DNA of 9,889 nt from Alphaproteobacteria bacterium. GTDB taxonomy: Bacteria; Pseudomonadota; Alphaproteobacteria; Bin95. The stretch is from positions 1 to 9,889 of the forward strand of contig JAJECF010000196.1 of assembly GCA_022822125.1 (NCBI GenBank), given 5' to 3'. The notes under the pieces were generated by a model. That model had not been told where the DNA came from and made no database searches. It saw only the letters and a list, made by a program, of their open reading frames with translations. Made by a program: the position numbers and the translations under genes. Below, one piece after another: positions 1 through 7,088 of the stretch. Positions within the stretch are counted from its first letter, which is position 1; each line of letters starts with the position of its first letter.

Positions 1-741
1 GATGTAGGTGACCGGGACCACGACCGAGATGTCGCCGAGGCGGATGGACTGGTTCATCGTGAGATGCGCGAGCACGCCCGTGAAGCCGACAATGGCGATC
101 CAGCCGGCGTCCTCCCAGACGACCGGCGTCCACTGGCCCCAATTGGCGAGCGCGGCGATGGGGAGCTGCATCACCAGCATCCAGAGCACGATCTGGATCG
201 GCGTGTCGGTGCGCATCAGCTCCTTGGAGAGCACATTGGCGCCCGCATAGCCGGCGGCGCCGAAGATGCACACCAGCGCCGCCCATTCGACCGGCACGGC
301 ATGGGGGCGCAGGATGACCAGCACGCCCGCAAAGCCGAGCACGATCACCGCCCAGCGCCGGAAACCCGCCCGCTCGCCGAGAAAGCCGACCGCGAACAGG
401 GTCGCCCAGATCGGCGTGGTCGCCATCAGCGCGCTCATGTCGATGAGGCTGAGCATGGCGATGCCGTAGAACCAGGAATACTGGCCGACGAAGTGGACGC
501 CGTTGCGCGCGAGGTGCAGGAACGGCCGGCGGGTGGCGATGCGCCCGGCGGCAAGCGCCAGCGGCAGGGTGGCAAGGAGGCCGACGAAACTCCTGAGCAC
601 CATGATCTGCGCCGTGGACATGGTGTCCGACAGCTGCCGCGCCGCCACCGCCATCGCCATGAAGCAGAGCACCGTGGCGCACATCCAGAGCGCGCCGACG
701 ATATTGTTCCGGGCGGCGGTGCGCCGGTCGGGCGCCCTCAT
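1..741 (-). CDS. EamA/DMT-family transporter, partial (C-terminus beyond window)
   Basis: Inner-membrane transporter of the drug/metabolite transporter superfamily; substrate unknown. The minus-strand frame is open from the ATG at 741 to position 1, giving 247 residues with no stop, so the C-terminus lies outside. Hydrophobic segments are visible at about residues 12-32, 45-66, 80-97, 102-122, 129-146, 150-170, 182-200 and 211-228, i.e. eight of the usual ten. The EamA signature lies at about 103-124 (ALMATTPIWATLF, then GFLGER), and the second EamA half begins near residue 150. The start was chosen because this ATG overlaps the stop of the upstream lyase (ATGA, 738-741), the usual layout for translational coupling, so the two are almost certainly one transcript. 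By context it may move the substrate or product of the lyase; that is inference. Family confidence is high, substrate confidence none. Confidence 0.9.
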   Translation of the reverse strand, partial: MRAPDRRTAARNNIVGALWMCATVLCFMAMAVAARQLSDTMSTAQIMVLRSFVGLLATLPLALAAGRIATRRPFLHLARNGVHFVGQYSWFYGIAMLSLIDMSALMATTPIWATLFAVGFLGERAGFRRWAVIVLGFAGVLVILRPHAVPVEWAALVCIFGAAGYAGANVLSKELMRTDTPIQIVLWMLVMQLPIAALANWGQWTPVVWEDAGWIAIVGFTGVLAHLTMNQSIRLGDISVVVPVTYI

Positions 742-2093
742 CCGCGCGGTGCGAGGCCGGCGAGCAGGCGGTCCACCATCTCCGGCGCCTCGCCCACATA
801 GTTGCCGGGCTCGCAAAGCGCCGCGAGCGCGTCGCGGTCGAGCTTTGCCGTGACCTCCGGCATATCGAGCAGCACGTCGAGCAGGGCGCGGCGCTCGTCG
901 GTGGCGATCCGGCAGGCCTCATAGACGAGGTCGTGCGCGGCCTGCCGGCCGAGCGCGGGCGCAAGGCCCATCATCACCGCCTCGGAGACGATCAGCCCGC
1001 GCGTCAGGTCCATATTGGCCCGCATGGCGTCCGGATCGACGCGCAGGCCCTCGACGAGGAACCGCGCCTGGGCGAGCGCGCCCGAGGCCAGCACGAAAGC
1101 TTCCGGCAGCGCCGCCCATTCCACATGCCAGGGACCGGTGGAGCGTTCGAGGTCGGCCGCCATCGCGTCCATGACCAGGGCCGCGCGGCCCTGCACCTGC
1201 TTGGTGCAGGCGAGGATGAGCTCGCTGGAAACCGGGTTGCGCTTCTGCGGCATGGTGGAGGAGCCGCCGCGGCCGGGCGCGAAGGGCTCGAACACCTCGC
1301 CCGTCTCGGTCGCGGTCAGCAGCACCACGTCGGTCGCGATCTTGGCGAGCGAGCCGGTGACGAGGGCGAGGAAGGCCATCGTCTCGGCGATGGTGTCGCG
1401 CGCCGTGTGCCAGGCGATGGCGGGCCGCGCGAGCCCCAGCTCGTCCATCAGCGCGTCGGCGACTTCGAGCCCGCGCCCGTGCAGCGAGGCGAGCGTGCCG
1501 GCAGCGCCGGCGAACTGGCCCGTGAGCACGCGCGGGCGGAGCTGGTCGAGCCGCTCCAGATGGCGCTCGACGGGCGCCAGCCACACCGCCGCCTTGTAGC
1601 CGAAGGTGATCGGCAGCGCGTGCTGGAGATGCGAGCGCCCGGCCATCGGCGTGTCGCGATATTCGCGGGCAAGGCGCGCCAGCCCTTCCCGGACGGCGAG
1701 CAGGTCCGCTTCCACCAGGTCGAGCGCGTCGCGGATCTGGAGGATGACGCCCGTGTCCTTGATGTCCTGCGTGGTCGTGCCCCAATGGACGTAGCGCCCC
1801 GCATCCCCCTCGCAAAGAGCGGCGAGGCGGTGAACCAGCGGCATGATGGCGTAGCCGACCCGGTCCACCTCCTCGCGCATGAGCGCCATGTCGATAAGCG
1901 CCGCGTCGGCCTTGGCGGAAATCTCGGCCGCGGCCTCTTCCGGGATGATGCCGAGCCGACCCTGAACCCGCGCCAGCGCCGCCTCGACATCCAGCCACTT
2001 CTGCACTTGCCCACGCTCGGAAAACACCGCCCGCATGGCGTCCGCGCCGAAGAGGTTCCCGTAGATCCCGCTGTCGATGATGGAGACTGGCAT
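738..2093 (-). CDS. Fumarase/aspartase-superfamily lyase (PcaB / adenylosuccinate lyase-like)
   Basis: A 451-residue cytosolic enzyme expected to be a homotetramer that adds to or eliminates from a C-C double bond. The three conserved regions of the superfamily are present: HWGTTTQD at residues 103-110, GRSHLQHALPITFG at 152-165 (histidines 155 and 158), and the signature GSSTMPQKRNP at 277-287 with the catalytic-loop serines 278 and 279. The length (~450) and the N-terminus resemble 3-carboxy-cis,cis-muconate cycloisomerase (PcaB). Many alphaproteobacterial paralogues of this subgroup are not in a pca operon, however, and no other sure pca gene is adjacent, so no symbol is given. PurB is unlikely: the gene sits with a transporter, not purine genes. 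The ATG at 2093 is preceded by a purine-rich GGGGGAAGAG stretch. The stop overlaps the start of the EamA transporter. Upstream, the gene is divergent from the HAD gene across about 134 bases. Superfamily certain; reaction uncertain. Confidence 0.9.
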   Translation of the reverse strand: MPVSIIDSGIYGNLFGADAMRAVFSERGQVQKWLDVEAALARVQGRLGIIPEEAAAEISAKADAALIDMALMREEVDRVGYAIMPLVHRLAALCEGDAGRYVHWGTTTQDIKDTGVILQIRDALDLVEADLLAVREGLARLAREYRDTPMAGRSHLQHALPITFGYKAAVWLAPVERHLERLDQLRPRVLTGQFAGAAGTLASLHGRGLEVADALMDELGLARPAIAWHTARDTIAETMAFLALVTGSLAKIATDVVLLTATETGEVFEPFAPGRGGSSTMPQKRNPVSSELILACTKQVQGRAALVMDAMAADLERSTGPWHVEWAALPEAFVLASGALAQARFLVEGLRVDPDAMRANMDLTRGLIVSEAVMMGLAPALGRQAAHDLVYEACRIATDERRALLDVLLDMPEVTAKLDRDALAALCEPGNYVGEAPEMVDRLLAGLAPRG

Positions 2094-2215
2094 CGCCCCG
2101 CTCTTCCCCCGCTGCCGCCGGCGCGCGCAGCCTAACGCATTTCACCCGCCGCCGGCACGGCCTGCGCTTGCGGGCGCGGAGGCGCGGAGGCAGTCTGTCG
2201 GCGCGGTTGCGGAGG

Positions 2216-2220
2216 GGAGG
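2216..2220 (+). promoter_or_regulatory. Ribosome binding site that fixes the HAD gene start
   Basis: GGAGG lies 7 bases before the ATG at 2228. An in-frame ATG at 2168 would add 20 mostly arginine/glycine residues before the HAD strand and has no comparable site, so 2228 is preferred. Confidence 0.75.
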
Positions 2221-2227
2221 ACCGGCG

Positions 2228-2932
2228 ATGGTGAAGGCGCTTCTGTTCGATGTGTTCGGCACGGTGGTGGACTGGCGGGGCTCGGTGGCGCGGGAGGCGA
2301 AGAAGGCGCTGGCGCCGAAAGGCCACGAGCTCGACTGGCACGGTTTCGCGCGGCGCTGGCGGGACCGCTACCAGCCCGCGATGGAGGAAGTCCGCAGCGG
2401 GGCGAGGCCCTACACCATCCTCGACGTGCTGCACCGGGAGAACCTGGAGGCCCTGCTGGAGGAGTTCGGCGTGTCGGGCCTGAGCGAAGCCGAGAAGGAC
2501 GACCTCAACCGCGCCTGGCACCGCCTCGACCCGTGGCCGGACGCGGTGCTCGGCCTTTCGCGGCTCAGGCGCAAATACATCATCGGCACCTGCTCCAACG
2601 GCAATATCGCGCTCATGGTGAACATGGCCCGCCATGCCCGGCTGCCCTGGGACACGATCCTGGGGGCGGAGGTCGCGCGGGCCTACAAGCCGCAGCCGGA
2701 CGCCTACCGGCTGAGCTGCGCCGCGCTCGGCCTCGCACCCGAAGAGGTGATGATGACGGCCGCCCACAATGGCGACCTGCACGCCGCCGCCGCCCAGGGC
2801 ATGGCGACCGCTTTCGTGCCGCGCCGGACGGAACACGGCCCCGGCCAGACGACGGACCTGGAGGCCGATCCCGGTTTCACCGTGGTCGCGGAAGACTTCA
2901 TCGATCTGGCGGACCGGCTCGGCTGCCCCTGA
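2228..2932 (+). CDS. Haloacid dehalogenase type II-like HAD hydrolase
   Basis: A 234-residue cytosolic HAD-superfamily hydrolase, the usual size for L-2-haloacid dehalogenases. Motif I is FDVFGT with the nucleophile Asp8. The residue two places later is Phe10, not the second Asp of phosphatases (DxD), which matches the dehalogenase-type DxYGT pattern. Motif II is CSNGN with Ser123 and Asn124. The motif III lysine is Lys154 in AYKPQPDAY. The last motif is AAHNGDL with Asp183. A helical cap domain lies between about residues 15 and 100. Known members convert 2-haloacids to 2-hydroxyacids by an aspartyl ester, but many genome-annotated members have untested substrates, so activity on halogenated acids is inference. 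The gene stands alone on the plus strand, divergent from the lyase and ending 7 bases before the convergent isomerase gene. Fold and subfamily fairly sure; true substrate unknown. Confidence 0.88.
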   Translation: MVKALLFDVFGTVVDWRGSVAREAKKALAPKGHELDWHGFARRWRDRYQPAMEEVRSGARPYTILDVLHRENLEALLEEFGVSGLSEAEKDDLNRAWHRLDPWPDAVLGLSRLRRKYIIGTCSNGNIALMVNMARHARLPWDTILGAEVARAYKPQPDAYRLSCAALGLAPEEVMMTAAHNGDLHAAAAQGMATAFVPRRTEHGPGQTTDLEADPGFTVVAEDFIDLADRLGCP

Positions 2933-2944
2933 CGCCCGGTCAGG
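2928..2944. other. Small perfect hairpin carrying both convergent stop codons
   Basis: CCTGAC (2928-2933) and GTCAGG (2939-2944) form a perfect 6-base stem with a 5-base loop. The left arm contains the TGA of the HAD gene and the right arm contains the reverse-strand TGA of the isomerase gene. It could act as a weak two-way transcription end, but there is no T-run on either side, so it is not called a terminator. Confidence 0.4.
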
Positions 2945-3527
2945 AAGCCAGCGCCTCCTCGACGAAATCCAGCCGGTCCTGGCCGAAGAACATCTCGTCG
3001 CCGACGAAGAAGGTGGGCGCGCCGAAGACTCCGCGCGAAACCGCCTCCTCGGTATTGGCGATCAATTGCTGCTTGATCGCCGGCTCCTGCGTCGCGGCGA
3101 AAAGCGCGTCCGCATCGAGGCCGGCGGCGGTGAGCACCTCGCGCAGCACATCCAGGTCGCCCGTGTTCTTCTCCTCGATCCACATCGCGGTGAAGACGGC
3201 ATCGGCATAGGTCTTGAAACAGCCACCGCGCTGGGCGGCGAGGCAGCCGCGCATGAGGCCGAGCGTCATGATCGGGAAGAACGGGTTGCGCCGGAACGGC
3301 ACGCCATAGCGCCTGGCGAAGCGCGGCAGGTCGATGCCGTAATAGGCGGACTTGGCCTCCACGAAGCCCGGCGGCGTGTTGCCGGTCGCCTTGAAGACGC
3401 CGCCGAGCAGCATCGGCTTCCAGGCGACCTCCGCGCCGGTGCGCTCTGCGATGCCGGCCATCTGCGTGTGGGCGAGATAGGCGGTCGGCGAGCCGACATC
3501 GAACCAGAATTCAAGGCGCTTCGGCAT
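2940..3527 (-). CDS. 2-hydroxychromene-2-carboxylate isomerase-like (DsbA-fold, kappa-GST type)
   Basis: A 195-residue thioredoxin-fold protein of the DsbA/HCCA isomerase family. In the naphthalene pathway, NahD of this family interconverts 2-hydroxychromene-2-carboxylate and trans-o-hydroxybenzylidenepyruvate using glutathione. The start FWFDVGSPTAYLA (residues 7-19) carries Ser13 where family members place the serine that contacts the glutathione thiol, in place of the CxxC of DsbA. A helical insertion occupies roughly residues 50-150. The cis-proline loop is GVFGAPTFFVGDEMFFGQDR (about 166-185), followed by a last helix. The ATG at 3527 is preceded by GGAG (3535-3538) with a 7-base spacer. 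No signal peptide is seen, so it is cytosolic. It runs divergent from dapD and convergent with the HAD gene. Many such proteins occur outside aromatic operons and may be general glutathione-linked isomerases or oxidoreductases, so the family is sure and the substrate is not. Confidence 0.88.
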   Translation of the reverse strand: MPKRLEFWFDVGSPTAYLAHTQMAGIAERTGAEVAWKPMLLGGVFKATGNTPPGFVEAKSAYYGIDLPRFARRYGVPFRRNPFFPIMTLGLMRGCLAAQRGGCFKTYADAVFTAMWIEEKNTGDLDVLREVLTAAGLDADALFAATQEPAIKQQLIANTEEAVSRGVFGAPTFFVGDEMFFGQDRLDFVEEALAS

Positions 3528-3583
3528 AGGCGTGCTCCGGTCTCGGCAGCGTTTGCGGGACTATAGAGGACGAACCCCGCGCA

Positions 3584-3612
3584 TTGACAGGGCGGGCGGG
3601 TTCTGGAACGGT
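3584..3612 (+). promoter_or_regulatory. Possible promoter for dapD-dapE
   Basis: A perfect TTGACA lies at 3584-3589 in the 117-base divergent gap. The hexamer 17 bases further (AACGGT, 3607-3612) is a poor -10 match, but alphaproteobacterial -10 elements are often weak. On the other strand TATAGT (3565 to 3560) could be the -10 of the isomerase gene, without a clear -35. Position and the -35 match are the only support. Confidence 0.35.
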
Positions 3613-3644
3613 CCGCGCGCCTTTTTCGGGGGGAGGGACTATCC

Positions 3645-4487
3645 ATGTCCGACGGGACGATGCAGGCCGCAATCGACCGCGCCTGGGACGACCGCGCGGC
3701 GATCGGGCCGGACACGAAGGGCGAGGCGCGCGAGGCCATAGAGGCCGCGCTGGATGCCCTCGACCGCGGCGAGGTCCGCGTCGCCGAGAAGGCGGACGGC
3801 GCATGGCATGTCCATCAATGGTGCAAGAAGGCGGTGCTGCTCTCCTTCCGGCTCGCCGACTCCGCCCCCGTCGCCGGCGGTCCGGACGGTGCGCCCTGGT
3901 ATGACAAGGTGCCTTCCAAATTCGAGGGCTGGGATGCGGCCCGCTTCGCGGCGGCCGGCTTCCGCGCCGTGCCCAATTGCGCCGTCCGGCGCTCGGCCTA
4001 TATCGCGCCCGGCGCCGTGCTGATGCCGTGCTTCGTGAATGTGGGCGCCCGGGTCGGCGAGAACACCATGATCGACACCTGGTCCACCGTCGGCTCCTGC
4101 GCCCAGGTCGGGGCCAATTGCCATATCTCCGGCGGCGTGGGGCTCGGCGGCGTGCTGGAGCCGCTCCAGGCGGAGCCGGTGATCGTCGAGGACAACTGCT
4201 TCATCGGCGCGCGCAGCGAGGTGGTGGAGGGCGTCATTGTCGGCGAGGGCGCGGTGCTCGCCATGGGCACCTTCATCTCCGCCACCACGAAGATCGTGAA
4301 CCGCGACACGGGCGAGGTGCATATGGGCCATGTGCCGCCCTATGCCGTGGTCGTGCCGGGCAGCCTGCCGGGCCGCCCGCTGCCGGACGGCGGCCCCGGG
4401 CCCAACCTCTCCTGCGCGGTCATCGTCAAGACGGTGGATGCGCAGACCCGCGCCAAGACGGCGATCAACGACCTGTTGCGCGACTGA
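3645..4487 (+). CDS. dapD: 2,3,4,5-tetrahydropyridine-2,6-dicarboxylate N-succinyltransferase
   Basis: DapD moves a succinyl group from succinyl-CoA to tetrahydrodipicolinate, giving N-succinyl-2-amino-6-oxopimelate, in the cytosolic diaminopimelate branch of lysine and peptidoglycan synthesis. The 280 residues match the usual size. An N-terminal helical domain (about 1-105) carries [12 protein letters not shown] at 59-70. A left-handed beta-helix of hexapeptide repeats spans about 108-212, with the family-typical [15 protein letters not shown] (142-156), [14 protein letters not shown] (160-173) and [11 protein letters not shown] (186-196). Asp144 and Glu192 lie where acidic active-site residues are expected. 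The C-terminal part closes the active site. Trimer by family. The ATG at 3645 has GGGAGGG at 3631-3637, a strong site. The stop TGA overlaps the start of dapE (TGATG, 4485-4489), so the two are co-transcribed and coupled. Very confident. Confidence 0.97.
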   Translation: MSDGTMQAAIDRAWDDRAAIGPDTKGEAREAIEAALDALDRGEVRVAEKADGAWHVHQWCKKAVLLSFRLADSAPVAGGPDGAPWYDKVPSKFEGWDAARFAAAGFRAVPNCAVRRSAYIAPGAVLMPCFVNVGARVGENTMIDTWSTVGSCAQVGANCHISGGVGLGGVLEPLQAEPVIVEDNCFIGARSEVVEGVIVGEGAVLAMGTFISATTKIVNRDTGEVHMGHVPPYAVVVPGSLPGRPLPDGGPGPNLSCAVIVKTVDAQTRAKTAINDLLRD

Positions 4488-5632
4488 TGCCCGAACGGAC
4501 GGCCGGGGGCGCCCTCGACCTCGCCCGCGCCCTGATCCGCTGCCCGAGCGTCACGCCGGCCGACGAGGGCGCGCTGGGTGTGCTGGAGGCGGCGCTGACG
4601 CCGCTCGGCTTCGTCTGCGAGCGGATGCCGTTCAGCGCACCCGGCACGCCGGATGTGGATAATCTCTACGCCCGGCGCGGCAGCGAGGGGCCGCTGTTCT
4701 GCTTCGCCGGGCATACCGATGTGGTGCCCGCAGGCGACCCCGCCGACTGGACCGTCCCGCCCTTCTCGGCGACGGTGGCCGACGGGCGGCTTATCGGGCG
4801 CGGCGCGGTCGACATGAAGGGAGCGATTGCGGCTTTCGTGACGGCCGTTGCCCGCCTTGGCCCCGTTCCCGGCTCCATCGCGCTGCTCATCACCGGCGAT
4901 GAGGAGGGGCCGGCGGTCAACGGCACGAGGCCGATGCTGGAGCGGCTGGCGGCGCGGGGCGAGCGCCTCGACGCGTGCGTGGTCGGCGAGCCGACCAATC
5001 CCGCGCGTTTCGGCGAGATGATCAAGATCGGCCGGCGCGGCTCGCTGAATGCGCGCCTCGTCGTGGAGGGCGTGCAGGGCCACGCCGCCTATCCCGACCT
5101 CGCGGACAATCCCGTCCATCCGCTGCTTGCGATGGCGCACGGCCTTGCCTCGACCCCGCTCGACGAGGGCACGGCGCATTTCCAGCCCTCGTCGCTCCAG
5201 GTCACCAGCGTCGATGTCGGCAACCCGACCACCAATCTGATCCCGGCCCGCGCAGAGGCCCGCTTCAATATCCGCTTCAACGACCTGCATACGGGCGCCG
5301 GACTGGAAGAGCGGCTGCGCGGGATGCTGGACCGGCAGGGGCATGGCTACGAGCTGGATGTCTCGGTCAGCGGTGAGGCCTTTCTCACGCCGCCGGGGCC
5401 GCTGGTGGACCTTGCGGCGGATGCGATGCGCGCCGTCACGGGCATGGCGCCGGAACTCTCGACCTCGGGCGGCACCTCGGATGCGCGGTTCATCAAGGAC
5501 TATTGCCCCGTGGTTGAGCTCGGCCTGGTCAGCGAAACCGCCCACAAGGTGGACGAATATCTCAGGATCGAGGACCTCGAGAACCTGACCCGCGTTTACG
5601 AGACGATGCTCGCCGGCTATTTCCACCCCTGA
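4487..5632 (+). CDS. dapE: Succinyl-diaminopimelate desuccinylase
   Basis: DapE hydrolyses N-succinyl-LL-2,6-diaminopimelate to LL-diaminopimelate and succinate, two steps after DapD. An aminotransferase (DapC/ArgD) acts between them. The 381 residues fit the M20 metallopeptidase family (E. coli ~375). The two-zinc site is complete: His76 and Asp78 in AGHTDVVP, bridging Asp109 in GRGAVDMKG, Glu139 (general base) and Glu140 in [11 protein letters not shown], Glu168 in VGEPT, and His353 in ETAHKVDE. The dimerisation domain lies between about 180 and 295 and contains [17 protein letters not shown], with the active-site His199. The ATG at 4487 overlaps the dapD stop as TGATG and has no good ribosome binding site of its own, which supports coupling. 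The same frame is open far upstream inside dapD, but that part is a shadow. Very confident. Confidence 0.97.
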   Translation: MPERTAGGALDLARALIRCPSVTPADEGALGVLEAALTPLGFVCERMPFSAPGTPDVDNLYARRGSEGPLFCFAGHTDVVPAGDPADWTVPPFSATVADGRLIGRGAVDMKGAIAAFVTAVARLGPVPGSIALLITGDEEGPAVNGTRPMLERLAARGERLDACVVGEPTNPARFGEMIKIGRRGSLNARLVVEGVQGHAAYPDLADNPVHPLLAMAHGLASTPLDEGTAHFQPSSLQVTSVDVGNPTTNLIPARAEARFNIRFNDLHTGAGLEERLRGMLDRQGHGYELDVSVSGEAFLTPPGPLVDLAADAMRAVTGMAPELSTSGGTSDARFIKDYCPVVELGLVSETAHKVDEYLRIEDLENLTRVYETMLAGYFHP

Positions 5633-5709
5633 CGACACAGAGCGCGCGCGGCGTTGGACCGGCCGTAGCCGAGCCGGGGGTCAGCGAGGGTTGCTCCCGT
5701 GACGCAAGG

Positions 5710-5752
5710 TCCTTCGATACGCGGCTGGCGCCGCTACTCAGGATGACGAAGG
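5710..5752 (+). repeat. Dispersed palindromic intergenic repeat, copy A
   Basis: Bases 5710-5746 match 9503-9539 at 36 of 37 positions by eye. The element starts TCCTTCGATACGC and ends CTACTCAGGATGA. It contains an inner hairpin (GCGGC 5721-5725 with GCCGC 5730-5734, loop TGGC) and outer arms CCTTCG (5711-5716) and CGAAGG (5747-5752). Related, more diverged copies in the opposite orientation lie at 9667-9707 and 9852-9889. It occupies the middle of the 225-base gap between dapE and the LLM gene, where it could form an mRNA 3'-end structure. Repeats with these TTCGATA/TCAGGATGA ends are familiar from alphaproteobacterial intergenic DNA. Confidence 0.85.
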
Positions 5753-5844
5753 GGGCCCTGCACACCGCGCCGGCGCCGCGGATTTGCCGCTCTGGCGCAA
5801 GGGCGGCATTCGGGGCATCATCCGGCTCTTCCCCATCCTTGCCC

Positions 5845-5849
5845 GGAGG
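5845..5849 (+). promoter_or_regulatory. Ribosome binding site that fixes the LLM oxidoreductase start
   Basis: GGAGG ends 8 bases before the ATG at 5858. The alternative in-frame ATG at 5873 has no such site, so the protein probably begins MARRGMSFG. Confidence 0.7.
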
Positions 5850-5857
5850 TCGGTCCC

Positions 5858-7075
5858 ATGGCTCGGCGCGGCATGAGTTTCGGCGTCTTCCTCGCTCCCT
5901 TCCACGCGCTCGGCGAAAACCCGACCCTCGCCATGAGCCGCGACATGGAGCTGATCGAATGGCTTGACCATCTGGGCTATGACGAGGCGTGGCTCGGCGA
6001 GCACCATTCCGCCGGCTGGGAGATCATCGCCGCGCCCGAAATCTTCATCGGCGCCGCCCTGGAGCGCACGAAACACATAAAGCTCGGCTCGGGCGTGACC
6101 TCGCTCCCCTACCACCATCCGATGCTGGTGGCGCAGCGCTTCGTGCAGCTCGACCACATGAGCCGCGGGCGCACCATGCTCGGCTGCGGGCCGGGCGCGC
6201 TGGTAACCGACGCCTATATGATGGGCATCAAGCCGACTGACCAGCGCCGGCGGATGATGGAGTCGCTGGAGGCCATCATCGCACTGCTGGAGTGCGGCGC
6301 GCCGGTGACGATGGAGACCGACTGGTTCACGCTCCGCGAGGCGCGGCTGCATCTGGCGCCCTGGACCGAGGGGCGCTTCCCGATCGCCGTCGCCTCCACG
6401 ATCACGCCCTTCGGCATGATGGCCGCCGGGCGCCACGGCATCGGCGTGCTCTCCATCGGCGCGGGCATTCCGGGCGGGCCGGAAATGCTGGCGAAGCAGT
6501 GGCGGATCGCCGAGGAGGAAGCCGCCAAACACGGCAAGACCATGGACCGCAGGGACTGGCGCGTGGTCGTCAACATGCACCTGGCGGAAGATGACGAGGA
6601 GGCGCTGCGCCAGGTGAGAGCCGGCGAGCGGCTCGAAACCGTGACCTATTTCGAGGAGACGCTCGGCCGCCCGCCCGGCCGCGCCGACGACCCCGTCCGC
6701 GAGGGCGTGAAGATGGGCACGACGCTGATCGGCTCACCGGAGACCGCGATCAGGGGCATCGAATATCTGCTGGAGCTCTCGAAGGGCGGCTTCGGCGGCA
6801 TCCTCTTCCGCGCCAATGAATGGGCGAACCGCGAGGACACGATGAAGAGCTATGAGCTGTTCGCACGCTATGTCGCGCCCCGCTTCCAGGGTTCGTTGGA
6901 CGCGCTTCACGGCTCCAACGCCTTCGTGCGCGAGAACCGGCTGCGCGTGCTGGAGGGCAATGTCGAGGCCGTCAGGCGCGCCTTCACCGACGCCGGCCGC
7001 GAGGTCCCCGCCGGATTCGAGGAGCGCACGCTCGGCGCAAGCGACCTGCCGAAGGACGAGGCGGCGGCGGAATAG
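5858..7075 (+). CDS. LLM-class flavin-dependent oxidoreductase (limonene 1,2-monooxygenase-like)
   Basis: A 405-residue bacterial-luciferase-like monooxygenase, expected to use reduced FMN supplied by a separate reductase and O2 in the cytosol. The TIM-barrel start GVFLAPFHALGENPTLAMSRD (residues 9-29), DEAWLGEHHSAGWEI (42-56), the SGVTSLPYHHPMLVAQR stretch (78-94), the GRTMLGCGPGALVTDAYMMGI region (104-124) and the late GSPETAIRGIEYLLE (292-306) are all typical. From memory the N-terminal half closely resembles the limonene 1,2-monooxygenase subgroup (LimB, ~390 residues). The C-terminal ~50 residues beyond the barrel are charged and less conserved. The true substrate is not readable. The downstream alpha/beta hydrolase starts 13 bases after the stop, suggesting one transcript. 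The gap upstream holds repeat copy A and an inverted pair TGCCGC (5785-5790) / GCGGCA (5803-5808) that might be an operator. Family sure; limonene activity unproven. Confidence 0.92.
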   Translation: MARRGMSFGVFLAPFHALGENPTLAMSRDMELIEWLDHLGYDEAWLGEHHSAGWEIIAAPEIFIGAALERTKHIKLGSGVTSLPYHHPMLVAQRFVQLDHMSRGRTMLGCGPGALVTDAYMMGIKPTDQRRRMMESLEAIIALLECGAPVTMETDWFTLREARLHLAPWTEGRFPIAVASTITPFGMMAAGRHGIGVLSIGAGIPGGPEMLAKQWRIAEEEAAKHGKTMDRRDWRVVVNMHLAEDDEEALRQVRAGERLETVTYFEETLGRPPGRADDPVREGVKMGTTLIGSPETAIRGIEYLLELSKGGFGGILFRANEWANREDTMKSYELFARYVAPRFQGSLDALHGSNAFVRENRLRVLEGNVEAVRRAFTDAGREVPAGFEERTLGASDLPKDEAAAE

Positions 7076-7088
7076 GCGCGCAGCGCAC

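Noticed and set aside
933..2135. 400-codon open frame on the plus strand opposite the lyase gene
   Set aside because: It lies wholly antisense to a gene with full family motifs, is rich in Arg, His, Gly and Glu, and shows no recognisable domain. Such frames are expected in very GC-rich DNA.
919..2262. Alternative long minus-strand frame overlapping the lyase
   Set aside because: It is a +1/+2 shadow of the same strand; the protein is Arg/Ala/Gly low complexity, while 738-2093 carries the GSSTMPQKRNP signature.
4340..5638. 432-codon open frame on the minus strand opposite dapE
   Set aside because: The dapE zinc ligands are all in the plus frame; the antisense translation is Arg/His/Ala-rich without motifs. 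Same reasoning for 6984-7814 minus and 5738-6580 minus.
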